Shown piece by piece: positions 11,233-21,229 of a stretch of DNA of 64,000 bases (the first letter of the stretch is position 1; every line of letters begins with the position of its first letter). This stretch comes from Zymoseptoria tritici IPO323. Lineage: Eukaryota > Ascomycota > Dothideomycetes > Mycosphaerellales > Mycosphaerellaceae. Both the position numbers and the translations under genes were made by a program. The notes under the pieces are model-generated. The model searched no databases. It saw only the letters and a program-made list of their open reading frames with translations, and was not told where the DNA came from. Where the stretch lies: positions 4,464,001 through 4,528,000 of the forward strand of contig NC_018218.1 in NCBI RefSeq assembly GCF_000219625.1, in the 5' to 3' direction.

Positions 11233-12711
11233 ATGTCGCCCTCGAGGCTGATACAAATATTCGCCAGCACCGTGCTTTTCCTCACAGTCACATACTGGTT
11301 ACTACGGCCGGATTCGTTCTCGAGGATAGGCTCATGGCATAGACCCACCGTTCCGCGGGAGAATCTCACACTGGAAGTCGAGATATTGAAGAAACTCGAT
11401 GTGCCGGCCACCTTCACATATCAACGGCATTGCGTACGGACACGGGAGAAGCAAGGCCTGAAACGAGAGTCGCTCATCAATCTGCACCGTCCGCTCCTGA
11501 GCGATACGGCAGTGGACATCACCTTGGATGCGAAATTCGTTGCAAATCCCATCACAGAAGCCGTCTTCCCACCGTGCGAAGAGACGATTGACCTTGAAGT
11601 CCCCGAATTCTCCTCCCACGCGCATGCGAACACCAGCGCGCTCATGCTCGGTGTAGCAACCACACTCAAACGCATCGAAGCCAGCATCCCCGCCTTTTCT
11701 CGCTGGCTCTCCAACACCTCCTCCCCACTCATCTGCCTGGTCGTTGATCAGACCAACCTGACCGACAAAGCCAATGAAACAGCTCGCATCCTCTCCCTCG
11801 CCGCGGACCTCAACATCGACCTCGTTCTCGAGCCTTACCACCCGACCTTTGAATTCGACTCCGAAGGTCTGAAGAACTTTGGCCTCGCTCCCGTTCTCGA
11901 CAAGCACCGCCGACCCAACACAAAATGGTACGGCCTCATCGACGATGACACTTTCTTTGTCTCTCTCCCACGCATGCTCGAAGCTCTGGAGCCCTACGAT
12001 CCCACCAAACAACACTACATCGGCGCACTGACCGAAGGCCACTTCCGCGTTGCCAAAGAAGGTTTCAAAGCCTGGGGCGGCGCAGGCTTCTTCATCTCTC
12101 CTCCTTTGATGAAACTCCTCGCCGAACGAACCACCGAGTGTACGCATCTGGATAAATTCTTTGGCGATATTCTCTGGCGCGATTGTATCCTGCACGTCAC
12201 TTCGCCGACCGTGCATCTTACGGAACTCCGCGGTCTGAACCAGATGGATCTGTGGATGGACATGTCGGGGTGGTACGAAGCGGGTTTCACTCCAATCCTC
12301 ACAGTCCACCATTGGAAGTCATGGCACCAGTACCCCATCGTGCGAGGACATACTGTTGCGGATGTAGCGGGCCCAGACTCCTTCCTACAAAGGTACCTCT
12401 TCACGAACAATACAGTCTTCACAAATGCCTACAGCATTGTAAAGTATCCCAAGGGTCTGCCGGATCTAAATCTCGTGGAAGCCACCATGACGGAGGAGGT
12501 AAACCATAAGGATCCGCCGGATGTTCTGGAATTTCACCACAGTTTTGGCAGAACAAGACCGAAATTGAAGAAAGGCAAGGAGAAGATCTCTTGGACGTTT
12601 CAGTATGCCGTGATGGACGACGGCAGGGTACGGCAGTTTTATGTGAACAAGGGACATGGGAATGCTAAGAAGGGCTTTGGTATTGTGGAGGTGGACTGGA
12701 CGCATGGCTGA
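11233..12711 (+). CDS. type II membrane glycosyltransferase, GT31/fringe-like
   Basis: 492 residues, ATG at 11233. A short cytoplasmic stretch is followed by a signal-anchor helix (about residues 8-25, IQIFASTVLFLTVTYWLL) and a luminal domain. The catalytic core is recognisable by WYGLIDDDTFF (the DDD metal-binding motif of GT-A enzymes), GGAGFFIS downstream, and an acidic FFGDILWRDC segment. These match the fringe-like GT31/DUF604 glycosyltransferases that are expanded in fungi. It should act in the Golgi on glycoproteins or glycolipids using a UDP-sugar; donor and acceptor cannot be told from sequence. It stands in tandem with a GT90-like gene 500 bases downstream on the same strand. Confidence 0.82.
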   Translation: MSPSRLIQIFASTVLFLTVTYWLLRPDSFSRIGSWHRPTVPRENLTLEVEILKKLDVPATFTYQRHCVRTREKQGLKRESLINLHRPLLSDTAVDITLDAKFVANPITEAVFPPCEETIDLEVPEFSSHAHANTSALMLGVATTLKRIEASIPAFSRWLSNTSSPLICLVVDQTNLTDKANETARILSLAADLNIDLVLEPYHPTFEFDSEGLKNFGLAPVLDKHRRPNTKWYGLIDDDTFFVSLPRMLEALEPYDPTKQHYIGALTEGHFRVAKEGFKAWGGAGFFISPPLMKLLAERTTECTHLDKFFGDILWRDCILHVTSPTVHLTELRGLNQMDLWMDMSGWYEAGFTPILTVHHWKSWHQYPIVRGHTVADVAGPDSFLQRYLFTNNTVFTNAYSIVKYPKGLPDLNLVEATMTEEVNHKDPPDVLEFHHSFGRTRPKLKKGKEKISWTFQYAVMDDGRVRQFYVNKGHGNAKKGFGIVEVDWTHG

Positions 12712-13211
12712 TGGGAAAGAACACTTTTTGTTTGCCTCATCTGAACGACTGTAAGCAGTAGCTTTTCGTTTGTGCATGTGCACGACTTGACGCCGCACAA
12801 AAGCAGGCGTACGGCAGGTTGCGTTACGTGCGTCTGTGTTGCGGAAGGCTGCAGCGTAAGACCACTTCTGGATCAGTTGTACGGGATTTGTGTACTTGGG
12901 ACCACTTTTGGGGCATAGATTTTGGAGTTTTATACCACGGCAAATGAAGGGACTCTCGAGAGTGTTTTCGTGAACTCTGGAAGCTAGCATGAGAGGTGGA
13001 GCCGAAGGAAAAGGGGTCGAGCGGGAGCTCGAGGTTCAACGCCGCGTGGTGTCACTAGAGTGCCGCTTGCGCGTCTGAAGGGTGCACACTGTCTTCCCTG
13101 CTCTTACTATCGCTCAATATCTCACCATTTTAATTGCTGTCCCTTCTGTTATATCACCTTTCACATATACCTTGGTCAGCAGTGAGCTCACGCATACTAC
13201 ATGGCCACACC
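12712..13211. other. spacer between the two glycosyltransferase genes
   Basis: 500 bases holding the 3' end of the GT31-like gene and the promoter/leader of the GT90-like gene. The reading frame of the downstream gene is open from 13134, but there is no ATG before 13212. Confidence 0.5.
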
Positions 13212-14597
13212 ATGGAGATGAAAGGCTTCTCAATCAACGAAATGCCTTCAATACCCATAAATCGCAGGATGTCCCTGCTTGGGGCCGTCTTGATCTTGGG
13301 AACTCTATACGCAATCCTCCTACATTGGCCGCAAACGTCCTCGACGTCCTCCTTTACCGGCGCATACTCATCCTCCTCCTCGTCCTCCTCATCCTCCAAC
13401 GACAACAAGCCATCGTCATCGGACACCACAAAAACTGGCTGGACTTTCGTACCCGATCGCGATCGCAACGACCACTCCCTCACTTCCGAACAATGCTCCG
13501 CGGCATTCCCCGACCTCTACCGCGAAATCGACCGCTCTCGAGCATACTGGAAAGCACGGCAAGGCGAGGAAAAGTTGACGGACAAACAATGGGGTCTGGA
13601 GTGGAGCTCAGATGGAGGACTGCGGGTAATGATCTGGGAGCAGCAATTATACATCATCGAGTCCAGGGGTTTGAACCATTTCCTGCACTGGAAAGAGCGA
13701 TCGCATGCGACGCTTCATAACCTTCAACGAGCGATCCTCGCTTCGAAAGAGCCGGTGCCGAACATCGAGTTCAGCATCAAGATCAATGACAATATCGCGT
13801 TGACGGATAAGCACCCAAATGCGACAGTGTGGAACTTCAACCGCGATGTCAACGACAAGGCAATGGAGCAAGTCTGGTTGATTCCCGACTTCAACTTCTG
13901 GGCATATCCGCGCGTGGCTGGGAGCTATGGCCACTACCAACGACAAGCCATGGACATGGGCAGCGACTACAATTCGAAGAAACCACAGCTCGTTTGGCGC
14001 GGCACAACAGATTTCAACCCGGAAATCCGGCTGAAATTGCTCGAAGCTGCGAAAGACAAGCCATGGTCGGCGGTGCACAAAGTCGCGGAAGATGTCAAGG
14101 ACGAGGAGAATATGAAATACCGCATCACCATGCCGGACCACTGCAAGTACAAATTCGCTGTACATACCGAAGGTACGACCTGGTCCGGACGACTGAAGTA
14201 CCTCCTGAGCTGTCACTCCACCATTGTCGTCCATCCTCTGACGTTCACCACCCACCTCTACCACCTGCTCGAGTCAGACGGACCGAATCAAAATTTCGTC
14301 CAGGTGCGGAAGGACTGGTCCGACCTCCCAAAGACAATGGAGGCTCTGCTCGCGGATAACACCAAGGCGAAGAGGATAGCGGATAATGCGGCGGCGAAGT
14401 TTCGCGATCAGTACTTCACTCCGGCGGCGCAGACGTGCTATTTCCGGCAGTTGTTCAAGGTGTGGTCGGAGATGACGCCGGTGCCGGATCCGTACGAGCA
14501 CGAGACGCTGGAGGATGGGAGCGTGCAGAAGACTTGGAGGGGGATGAGTTACGAGGAATATGTGTTCTATGATAAGGGTTACAACGATGAGCACTAG
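13212..14597 (+). CDS. CAP10/GT90-family glycosyltransferase
   Basis: 461 residues. I choose the ATG at 13212 (context CACCATGG), which places an N-terminal signal anchor (MSLLGAVLILGTLYAILL) about 20 residues in. A serine run and a stem region follow. The GT90/CAP10 domain occupies roughly residues 170-430, with QLVWRGTTDFNPEIR, the basic segment HCKYKFAVHTEG, TWSGRLKYLLSCHSTIVVH and the closing HLYHLLESDG. In Cryptococcus, CAP10-type proteins take part in capsule xylosylation; filamentous ascomycetes carry many relatives of unknown specificity. Likely Golgi, type II topology. Paired with the GT31-like gene upstream, possibly in one glycan pathway (inference from position only). Confidence 0.83.
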   Translation: MEMKGFSINEMPSIPINRRMSLLGAVLILGTLYAILLHWPQTSSTSSFTGAYSSSSSSSSSSNDNKPSSSDTTKTGWTFVPDRDRNDHSLTSEQCSAAFPDLYREIDRSRAYWKARQGEEKLTDKQWGLEWSSDGGLRVMIWEQQLYIIESRGLNHFLHWKERSHATLHNLQRAILASKEPVPNIEFSIKINDNIALTDKHPNATVWNFNRDVNDKAMEQVWLIPDFNFWAYPRVAGSYGHYQRQAMDMGSDYNSKKPQLVWRGTTDFNPEIRLKLLEAAKDKPWSAVHKVAEDVKDEENMKYRITMPDHCKYKFAVHTEGTTWSGRLKYLLSCHSTIVVHPLTFTTHLYHLLESDGPNQNFVQVRKDWSDLPKTMEALLADNTKAKRIADNAAAKFRDQYFTPAAQTCYFRQLFKVWSEMTPVPDPYEHETLEDGSVQKTWRGMSYEEYVFYDKGYNDEH

Positions 14598-15248
14598 GTT
14601 TCCTGAGGTGTGTGTCTGCCAGCTCAGTGCCACTGGCTCTGGGTTCTGGAAAGCGGAGATTGATTGGCAGGCTCTCGCGTTCGACTACGCTGCCATGGGT
14701 CGTCGGGTCCTGGCGTATGGCACTGAGTTTCTTATCGACGAAGATAATGCTTACCGCGATGGGCATCAATCTCTGGCATGGCTAGATTCGAAGGATGAGC
14801 GTGTCTTCTTGGGAAACAGAAAGAGAAGGACATTCCGCTAGCACGCCGGCGATCTTTCGTGGAAAAGAAAGTCTGCATCGCCGGAGATTGTGAAGCAGGC
14901 AGCTGCCGGATGTTGACTGGATTGAAAGCCTGCAATGGGCTGAGACCATTGTAAACTTGACAAAGAGGCGCCGCTTTTGGCTTCTCTTGCGCGGCGGAAT
15001 GTTGCCGCCGATTCACATTTGTATTTACTATACTTCCTGCCTACGAGCGAATTTGAGCGAGCGAGTTCTGCTTTGTCTGAGAACTCTGTCGGCCAGAAGC
15101 TGGATTTCGGACCGACATCGTGGTACAAAAATGTGGGCATAAGATGATCGAGAGACCAAGATCTTGTTATACACTACCTGTACCTTCGCAAGCCAAGACA
15201 TTCATCTACAAACACACTCCACCCTTACATGTCCTCTCCACTTCACTT
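14598..15248. other. convergent intergenic region
   Basis: 650 bases between the stops of the plus-strand GT90-like gene and the minus-strand transporter gene. Expected to be two 3' untranslated regions. No domain-bearing frame is seen. Confidence 0.45.
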
Positions 15249-17046
15249 CTACACCTTACTAATGCCTCCATCCTCCCTCTCCTCATGCACCACCTCCGCA
15301 GTCCCTTTCTCCCCGATCTCGCCATCACTTCCCTTACTCTCCTCGTCCTTCACCACCGCTCCTCCAGCAGCACCCTCCAACCCCACCTCCGCATTTCCCA
15401 TCCGATCACAAACCACCCGATACGCCGGCACGAAATTCACACAAATCGCATACGTCAGCGGAACGAAGAAGAAGGCCAGTGGGACCGCCATCGCCGTCGC
15501 GGTGCCGTTCACTTTGCCGTTAAGGTCGGCTGCTTTGCCAGTTAGGGGCGTCACTACGGCGCCCCCAGCGACACCAGCGATAATAAAACCAGAGCCGCGT
15601 TTGGAGTGGCGGCCGAGACCGCGCATGCCGAGAGCGACAATGGTGGGGAAGATTATGGACTCGAAGAACAGAGTCATGTAGAGCATTGCCATGCCGGTGT
15701 TGCCACGCTGGGTGATGGACGGAGCGATGAAGACGATGCACCTGGCGTCGCGTTAGTATGGTCATGGGGATGAATGCGGATGATGTCAGTGTCACTCACA
15801 TTGACATGTAGGCCAGGAAAACCCATCTCGGACGAACGAATTTCATAATTCCCACACCGGCGAAACGCCCAATGGCAAATGCTGCTTGGGCTCCGGCGAG
15901 GAATCGGGCGGCGGTGTCTGATCCTGTGTTGGCACGCGTCTCGTCGACGTAGTTGATGAACTTGAGCGAAAGCAGGTCAGTCGGGATGTGGGTCGCTTTG
16001 ACATGGTGTGGGACATACGTAGGTAGCAACGGCGACTTGAGCGCCCGTGTAGCAGAACTGAGCGAACGCCGCGTGAAAGAGACGGTACTGCTGGCGAAAG
16101 GGCTTGTCCGACGCCGTATCTGCGCCCGCATCTTGTGTTTGAAATTCCATATCGGCATCCGTAATTTCTGGTATTGGCGAGCTACAGTCCGTGTGAGCAG
16201 AGCGTGGGGAATGCGGATCTAGAGCTGCCACTCACAAGTAGAAGACAATCGCCAGCAGGAATACGAAGACCGCGATGGCGAGATACACCCATTGCACTGT
16301 CTTCAACGAACCAGTGTCATCACCTGTATTCTTGAAGAAGACGTACGACCCCAGCACAGGCGCAATGACAGTTCCGATACCATTGAACGCCTGGCTCAGA
16401 TTGATACGCATCTCAGCATACCTCGGCGGACCACAAACCGTAATGTACGGATTGGCTGCCGTTTCGAGGGAGCCGAGTCCATTCCCGATGATGAAGATGG
16501 CAGCGCAGAAGCCTCCAAAGGATCGATGGAGGAGACATGGCCAGGCGATCAGGGCGCCGACGCCGTATAAGCAGAGGCCCCAGATGAAGACGACTTTGTA
16601 GCCGTAGTGTCGGAGTAGCCAGTTGGCGTGGCCGAGCGAGGCGAGAGGGTAGGCTCCAAAGTAAGCTGCTTGGAGGCCACTCGATCGGGCCCGTGTGATG
16701 TGTAGGGTGTTTTGAAAGTGCTTGTTCAAGGTATCGAGGAGTCTGAATGTTGTGTCAGGAAGTGTGCGGTGCGAGGATGGTCCTACATTACTACGTACCC
16801 GTAGGAGAAGCCCTGGGATCACGTTTAGTACTGCCGAGACTGACTTGTTTGGGAATCACCACATACCCATAGAAAGAACAAGATTGTGACCAGTGCAAGC
16901 GGATCTTGGGAGCCCGTGTTAGCGATGCAGGATGGAGAGTTCTCGGCAGACGGTCACTGACAGACGGATTGTCGTAGCGTCAATTGCGCAGCGTTCGTTC
17001 TTGTGCTATTGCTATTCCGCAGCACGTTCTTCTTGAAGACAGCCAT
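15249..17046 (-). CDS. FHS-family (FucP-like) MFS sugar transporter, seven exons
   Basis: Hand-built model, complement of 17046-16962, 16904-16867, 16812-16799, 16742-16236, 16181-16019, 15960-15800 and 15741-15249. The sum is 1461 nt, in frame, 486 residues. All junctions use GT/AG with good donors (GTCAGT, GTATGT, GTACGT, GTGAGT). The first helix reads LALVTILFFLW-GFSYG-LLDTLNKHF across three exons, which is the start of the fucose:H+ symporter family, followed by AAYFGAYPLASLGHANWLLRHYGYK (motif A region). A hydrophilic loop at the middle (from ITDADMEF on) separates two six-helix halves. It should be a plasma-membrane H+-coupled hexose or deoxyhexose carrier; the substrate is unknown. Exon 3 is only 14 nt long. 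Confidence 0.85.
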
Positions 17047-17774
17047 GGTTGTCTACGGAATAGCAAGCACGGAAAGAGAGAGGATTCGGAATGTCAGAGA
17101 AAAGATTGGAGGATAGCTCGAGAGGTGAGATACCACCACTGCTCTAAGCGAAGGATGCCACCTCGCCGATTCCTCATCCGTTCAATCAGGTCAATTCATC
17201 GACGGGCATTAGGTTTGCTGGCGCTCATGTGGTCACAAGGTTTTTTACAAGGTTCCGACAAGGTTACAACCCCACAATGATACCCAAAGCTCGAACATCC
17301 TTCCACTCCATTCCCGCAATCCCCAAGTGCGGAGAAGCCAGTCGCTTCGCGGTCGGGTAAATATGCACCGAAGCTTCGTTCGGGTACTGTATGGCAGACA
17401 TCCGGTTGAACGCATAGATCCATGCTGCGCGTGCGTGAAATGGCCTCGGAAGCTACGATCGCTTGCGGCAACACATGTGGCACTGATAAAGTTGTGTCTG
17501 TGTACATGTATACGCGAGCGTATCCAGCCTCATGAAGTCGAAAATTTTGCGACGATTTTGCTGAATCTTCCGCTTATTCCTTGGTATACCAGGTCCATAC
17601 AGCGGCATCACACGGACACTGATCCGGCCTCCGCCGAAGGCATTATTCCAGCTTGATCTGCGGATGGTGTGTCCTGTTGGTTTCTGGCCAACAATTTGCT
17701 ATGGGCCAAGTGTGTGAGATTTAGCATTCTGACAGCATCTCGACGCCGTTGTTTTTCGAAGCACCGCGAGTCCG
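17047..17774. other. intergenic between transporter and ankyrin gene
   Basis: About 730 bases upstream of the minus-strand transporter and downstream of the minus-strand ankyrin gene. Short frames only, with no recognisable product. It contains the transporter promoter. Confidence 0.4.
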
Positions 17775-18464
17775 TCAATCCAGTCTCCGGCGAGATGCTG
17801 CTGGTGCTTGGGCATCGTTTGCCACGCCTGAGATGGCGTCCATGACAAGATTCCGGAGCTCACGCTGGCCTTCCTCGCCATCGAAGTCGCCGCGGGCAGC
17901 AAGCTCCTCGATACGCCGTCTGAACTCCGGATCCGGCTCTTCTCCTGCATCGCCAGCTCGCATGGTTCCAACGTTCAGTTGCAGGCCTTGAGGGAGCGGT
18001 GGCGGTGGCGGTGGATGATGACCAGCGGCATCGCCATTCGAGAGTGATTCAGAAATATCTGCGGTCGCTGTTGAGCCGCCACCAGCTGCCTCCTTCAGAT
18101 ACGCCGCGACGGCAGGCTGTTCATCGGGATCGTCGAGTTTCTCTGCCGCAAGCTGGCCTTCATCATTGCGTAGATTCATATCTGTTCCGAGCTCGATCAG
18201 CTCCTTGGCCATGGCGACATCTTCCACGCTGAAGAGCGCGGTCTCTCCATCCTCGTCCTTGATGTTGGGATCGACATTGTAGTCCTTGACCAGTACTCGT
18301 AGCAGATCTGTATGTCCATATGAAGCTGCGGCGTGGACCAGACTGTAGCCGTGCGCATCCTGTTTGAGCGCAAGATCCGGATGAGTCTGTAAGTAGCTCA
18401 ACACCGTGTCTGATGACTCCGGCACAAGATTGAGTAGGCGGTCAATCGAAGGTGCTTGTGCCAT
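17775..18464 (-). CDS. small ankyrin-repeat protein, Yar1/P1E11.10-like
   Basis: 229 residues, single exon. Ankyrin repeats fill residues ~30-125 (GYSLVHAAASYGHTDLLRVLV, GETALFSVEDVAMAKELIELG, then NLRNDEGQLAAEKLDD). A proline run follows, and the helical acidic C-terminal tail includes EFRRRIEELAARGDFDGEEGQRELRNLV. Length and layout resemble the small cytosolic ankyrin proteins of yeasts (Yar1, a chaperone of ribosomal protein Rps3, and the fission yeast P1E11.10 protein), but the similarity I can judge is general, so this name is tentative. The gene is divergent from the Iec1-like gene, with only 235 bases between the two start codons. Confidence 0.78.
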   Translation of the reverse strand: MAQAPSIDRLLNLVPESSDTVLSYLQTHPDLALKQDAHGYSLVHAAASYGHTDLLRVLVKDYNVDPNIKDEDGETALFSVEDVAMAKELIELGTDMNLRNDEGQLAAEKLDDPDEQPAVAAYLKEAAGGGSTATADISESLSNGDAAGHHPPPPPPLPQGLQLNVGTMRAGDAGEEPDPEFRRRIEELAARGDFDGEEGQRELRNLVMDAISGVANDAQAPAASRRRLD

Positions 18465-18699
18465 TGTATTGATGTTGTTGCATTTGATGTCAAGCTTTTG
18501 TTAGACTTCAGTCAGATGCTGATGTTGCTCGCTATAGTACTCCGTTGAGAAGGTCAGATACGGCCGACGATAACGCGAGTCTAACACGGAATTGGAGCGC
18601 ATTCGCGATACAGCAGTGCTGCTATTGTCGAATCCACCACAGCGATTACTCTACCATCCTCGACCATCCTCGACATCTTCTCCAGCGACATCAGCTATA

Positions 18700-20198
18700 A
18701 TGGCCGACTCACCTGCCTCTTCCGACCTCTCCGATCCTCCCTCGGTGGAGTCCGACAACGAAGATCAGCTCAGCACCGCGATACCTTCATCACGACCCAG
18801 CGTCGACATTGGACATGCCGACTCCGACCAGCTCGCTCCACCGTCGAAGCGTCGCAAGACTGCAGCATCGACCCTGTCAGCACTTGATCATGCACCGTCG
18901 TCGCATCCTGAAGAAGAGGACGACAACATCAGTCTATCATCCGACGGCTGGAGCAGCGCTCCGGGCTCTCCGAACGACGACGAATACACGTTACGAGACC
19001 AAGCGCAAACGCAATGTCTGTGGCGAGACTGCGACTTTGGTGTCGGCATCAACAACGATGACCTTGTCAACCATGTGCAGAGCACACATTGTGCGACAGG
19101 CGGACCTAAGAAGACCAAGTATGTGTGCGAATGGGGAGAGTGCCAGAAGAGGACGAGCAATCATCCAAGCGGATATGCGTTGAAAGCGCACATGCGGAGT
19201 CATACCAAGGAGAAACCGTACTATTGCTCTTTGCCAGGTAAGTCGTTGCTCCGTGAGAGTACACAGTTCTCGGGCTAACGTGCGGCACAGAATGCGATAA
19301 AGCCTTCACCCGATCCGACGCCCTGGCGAAACATATGCGGACGGTCCACGAGCCGGAAGTGATCAAAGGCCAGGCAGATGGGACGACACCGCCTGGAAGG
19401 AAAGGCAGCACGAAAATCAAGCTCACCAATGGCAGCAAAGCTTCTGCGCAAGCCGCAGCTGAGATGGCTCCCACACACGATGAGGATGGCAACGAGATCG
19501 AACCGTCCTTACCGAATGATAATATCACGTATATGCCGGCGCATCACCCTATCACCGGACAACCAGGCTTCATGATCCACTACCCTCCAGACATTCACTT
19601 CACGGCGTGGGAGAGTGCAATCGCGGCGGATCAGCTGATGAGGTTGCTTAGAAGGCAGCTCCACTGGGCGCAGCAAGAGAGCGAGGAGCTGAAGAAGGAG
19701 GTGGACATGCTGGAGCAACAACGGCGAGAGGAATGGACGCTCAAAGAGATTCTCCTGGATGGAGTCATGGAGGCTGAATACGCGAGCGCGGAGAAAGAAG
19801 AGTTGCTGAACAACGTCAACGAGGCAGTACGAGAGGCCATGGAGACTGATGTCGCGCCTGCGAAACAATTGCGCTGGACCGGCGAGCTGCCAAAATGGCG
19901 CCGTCCTCGAGCGGCGGCTCCGACCTTCTCAGACCATGATGCTCGTATGGGAGACGACGCAGAATCGCCGGCTGAGAATCAAGACTCGCAATCACCTCCC
20001 GCGACGGGCGTTTCTGGAGGCGGCTTCGACGGTGAAGCTGACCCTTACGACAACTACCTCAACGCGAGGATGGCTGAGCTGGAGGAGCGCCAAAGGCTGC
20101 GAAACATACAGAACACCCCGGTCAAGACTACGAATGAGCAGCATGCTGCCGAGAGCGATGCTGCGGGAGCCCTGCGCGGCATGAGCCACAAGACCTAG
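18700..20198 (+). CDS. C2H2 zinc-finger protein, INO80-complex Iec1-like
   Basis: Two exons, 18700-19237 and 19291-20198, spliced over GTAAGT...CACAG to give 481 residues. The frame is open upstream to 18592 but without ATG, so 18700 is the start. Three to four fingers occur around residues 100-215: CLWRDCDFGVG.NNDDLVNHVQSTH, YVCEWGECQKR...ALKAHMRSHTKEKPYYC, and ECDKAFTRSDALAKHMRTVH, the last interrupted by the intron. A region with a coiled coil (QQESEELKKEVDMLEQQRREEW) and a Pro/Asp-rich tail follow. The finger arrangement is that of the GLI/YY1-like Iec1 subunit of the fission yeast INO80 chromatin remodeller. A DNA-binding or chromatin role in the nucleus is expected; a stand-alone transcription factor is the alternative. 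Confidence 0.82.
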
Positions 20199-20296
20199 CA
20201 ACAAGGACCTAACATGACACGAGTAGCGGCGCAGATATTCATAGCGTACTTTGTCCCAGGCAGTGCGCCACATGGGCTGTAATGTATACTGTTTCT

Positions 20297-20939
20297 CTAC
20301 TTCGACTTCGACGATATGCTCCTCCGCTTGCTCTCCTTCTTCTTCTCCCTCGCGCTCTCCGAGTTCACAAACGGAAAGCCACTCGTCCTCTTGTCCGCTC
20401 CCGTCCTCTTACTGATCCGTCCCTTGTCCGTCCCAAACAGCGCGACCCAGAGACCAAGACAGGCCAGCAGTGAACTGATCACTAAACCTGACCCGAACGC
20501 AAACGTCAACCCATAGTTCACCTGAGTGTACAGGTAGAACGCCGAGAGAGCATGATAAATCGTCGTCACGACCAAAGTCGGATAAGCATAAGGATCGCGA
20601 ATCGTGCCGTCGTCGGTCTCTTCTTGCGCGGCGGAGATGTTGGCGCTGAGTTGCGGTCCGAGGGGCACAGAACCGGAGAGCAGGATTACTACTGCGGCGA
20701 GAGTGAGGAGGACGAGGCCCAAGCTGCGGGAGAGGTAGGTTTCGGCGTCGGTGATTTGGCGGGGCTCAGAAGCGATGAGAGACAGAATGGCTCTGGGCGA
20801 GAGGAGGAGGGGAATCGATTGGAGCGCGAGGTAGCCGCTCGTGCCAAAGGCGTAGGCATGAAATACCTGTGAGGTACAAAGGTGTTAGTGGAACTGAGTC
20901 GTGGGGAGGTTTTCGTCTACAACATGTACGCACGTCCAT
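20297..20939 (-). CDS. conserved fungal four-helix membrane protein
   Basis: Complement of 20939-20934 and 20866-20297, 191 residues. The first exon is just ATG GAC; the donor is GTGCGT and the acceptor CACAG, joining to VFHAYAFGTSGYLALQ. Four hydrophobic stretches (around SGYLALQSIPLLL, SLGLVLLTLAAVVILL, YPTLVVTTIYHALSAFYLY and LVISSLLACLGLWVALF) suggest four membrane helices. A highly basic, Ser/Lys-rich tail ends in SKSK. I recognise the MDVFH...TSGYL...PRQ.TD.E.YLSRSLGL pattern as a conserved ascomycete family of unknown function. The start would be missed without the 6-nt exon, because the long frame alone has no upstream ATG. Confidence 0.75.
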
Positions 20940-21229
20940 GATCTTGAGGTTCGGAGCTGTGATCCTAGGTGGTGCGAGAGTGGATGGTGGTGTGTAGTGA
21001 TGGTAAAGGTATGCGAGTTCCGAACATGCAGGCAAGCAAGCGGGCAAGCAGGCAAGCAGGCTACAAACTTTGTAGACACGAAGAGCTGCGTCATTCGTCC
21101 GAAGGCGGCTAGCGCCAAACAGTGTTTGAGGACCAAAGTGAATGCTCAGAATAGTCCCGCAGTGTCGTTCGTCAGTCATTAGCATTACAATTACTCTAAG
21201 TCGTCAAAGAAGAGACACCATCCGTATGC

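Noticed and set aside
13134..13211. N-terminal extension of the GT90-like protein
   Set aside because: The extension starts with TTG and the first ATG at 13212 has a better context and gives a normal signal-anchor distance.
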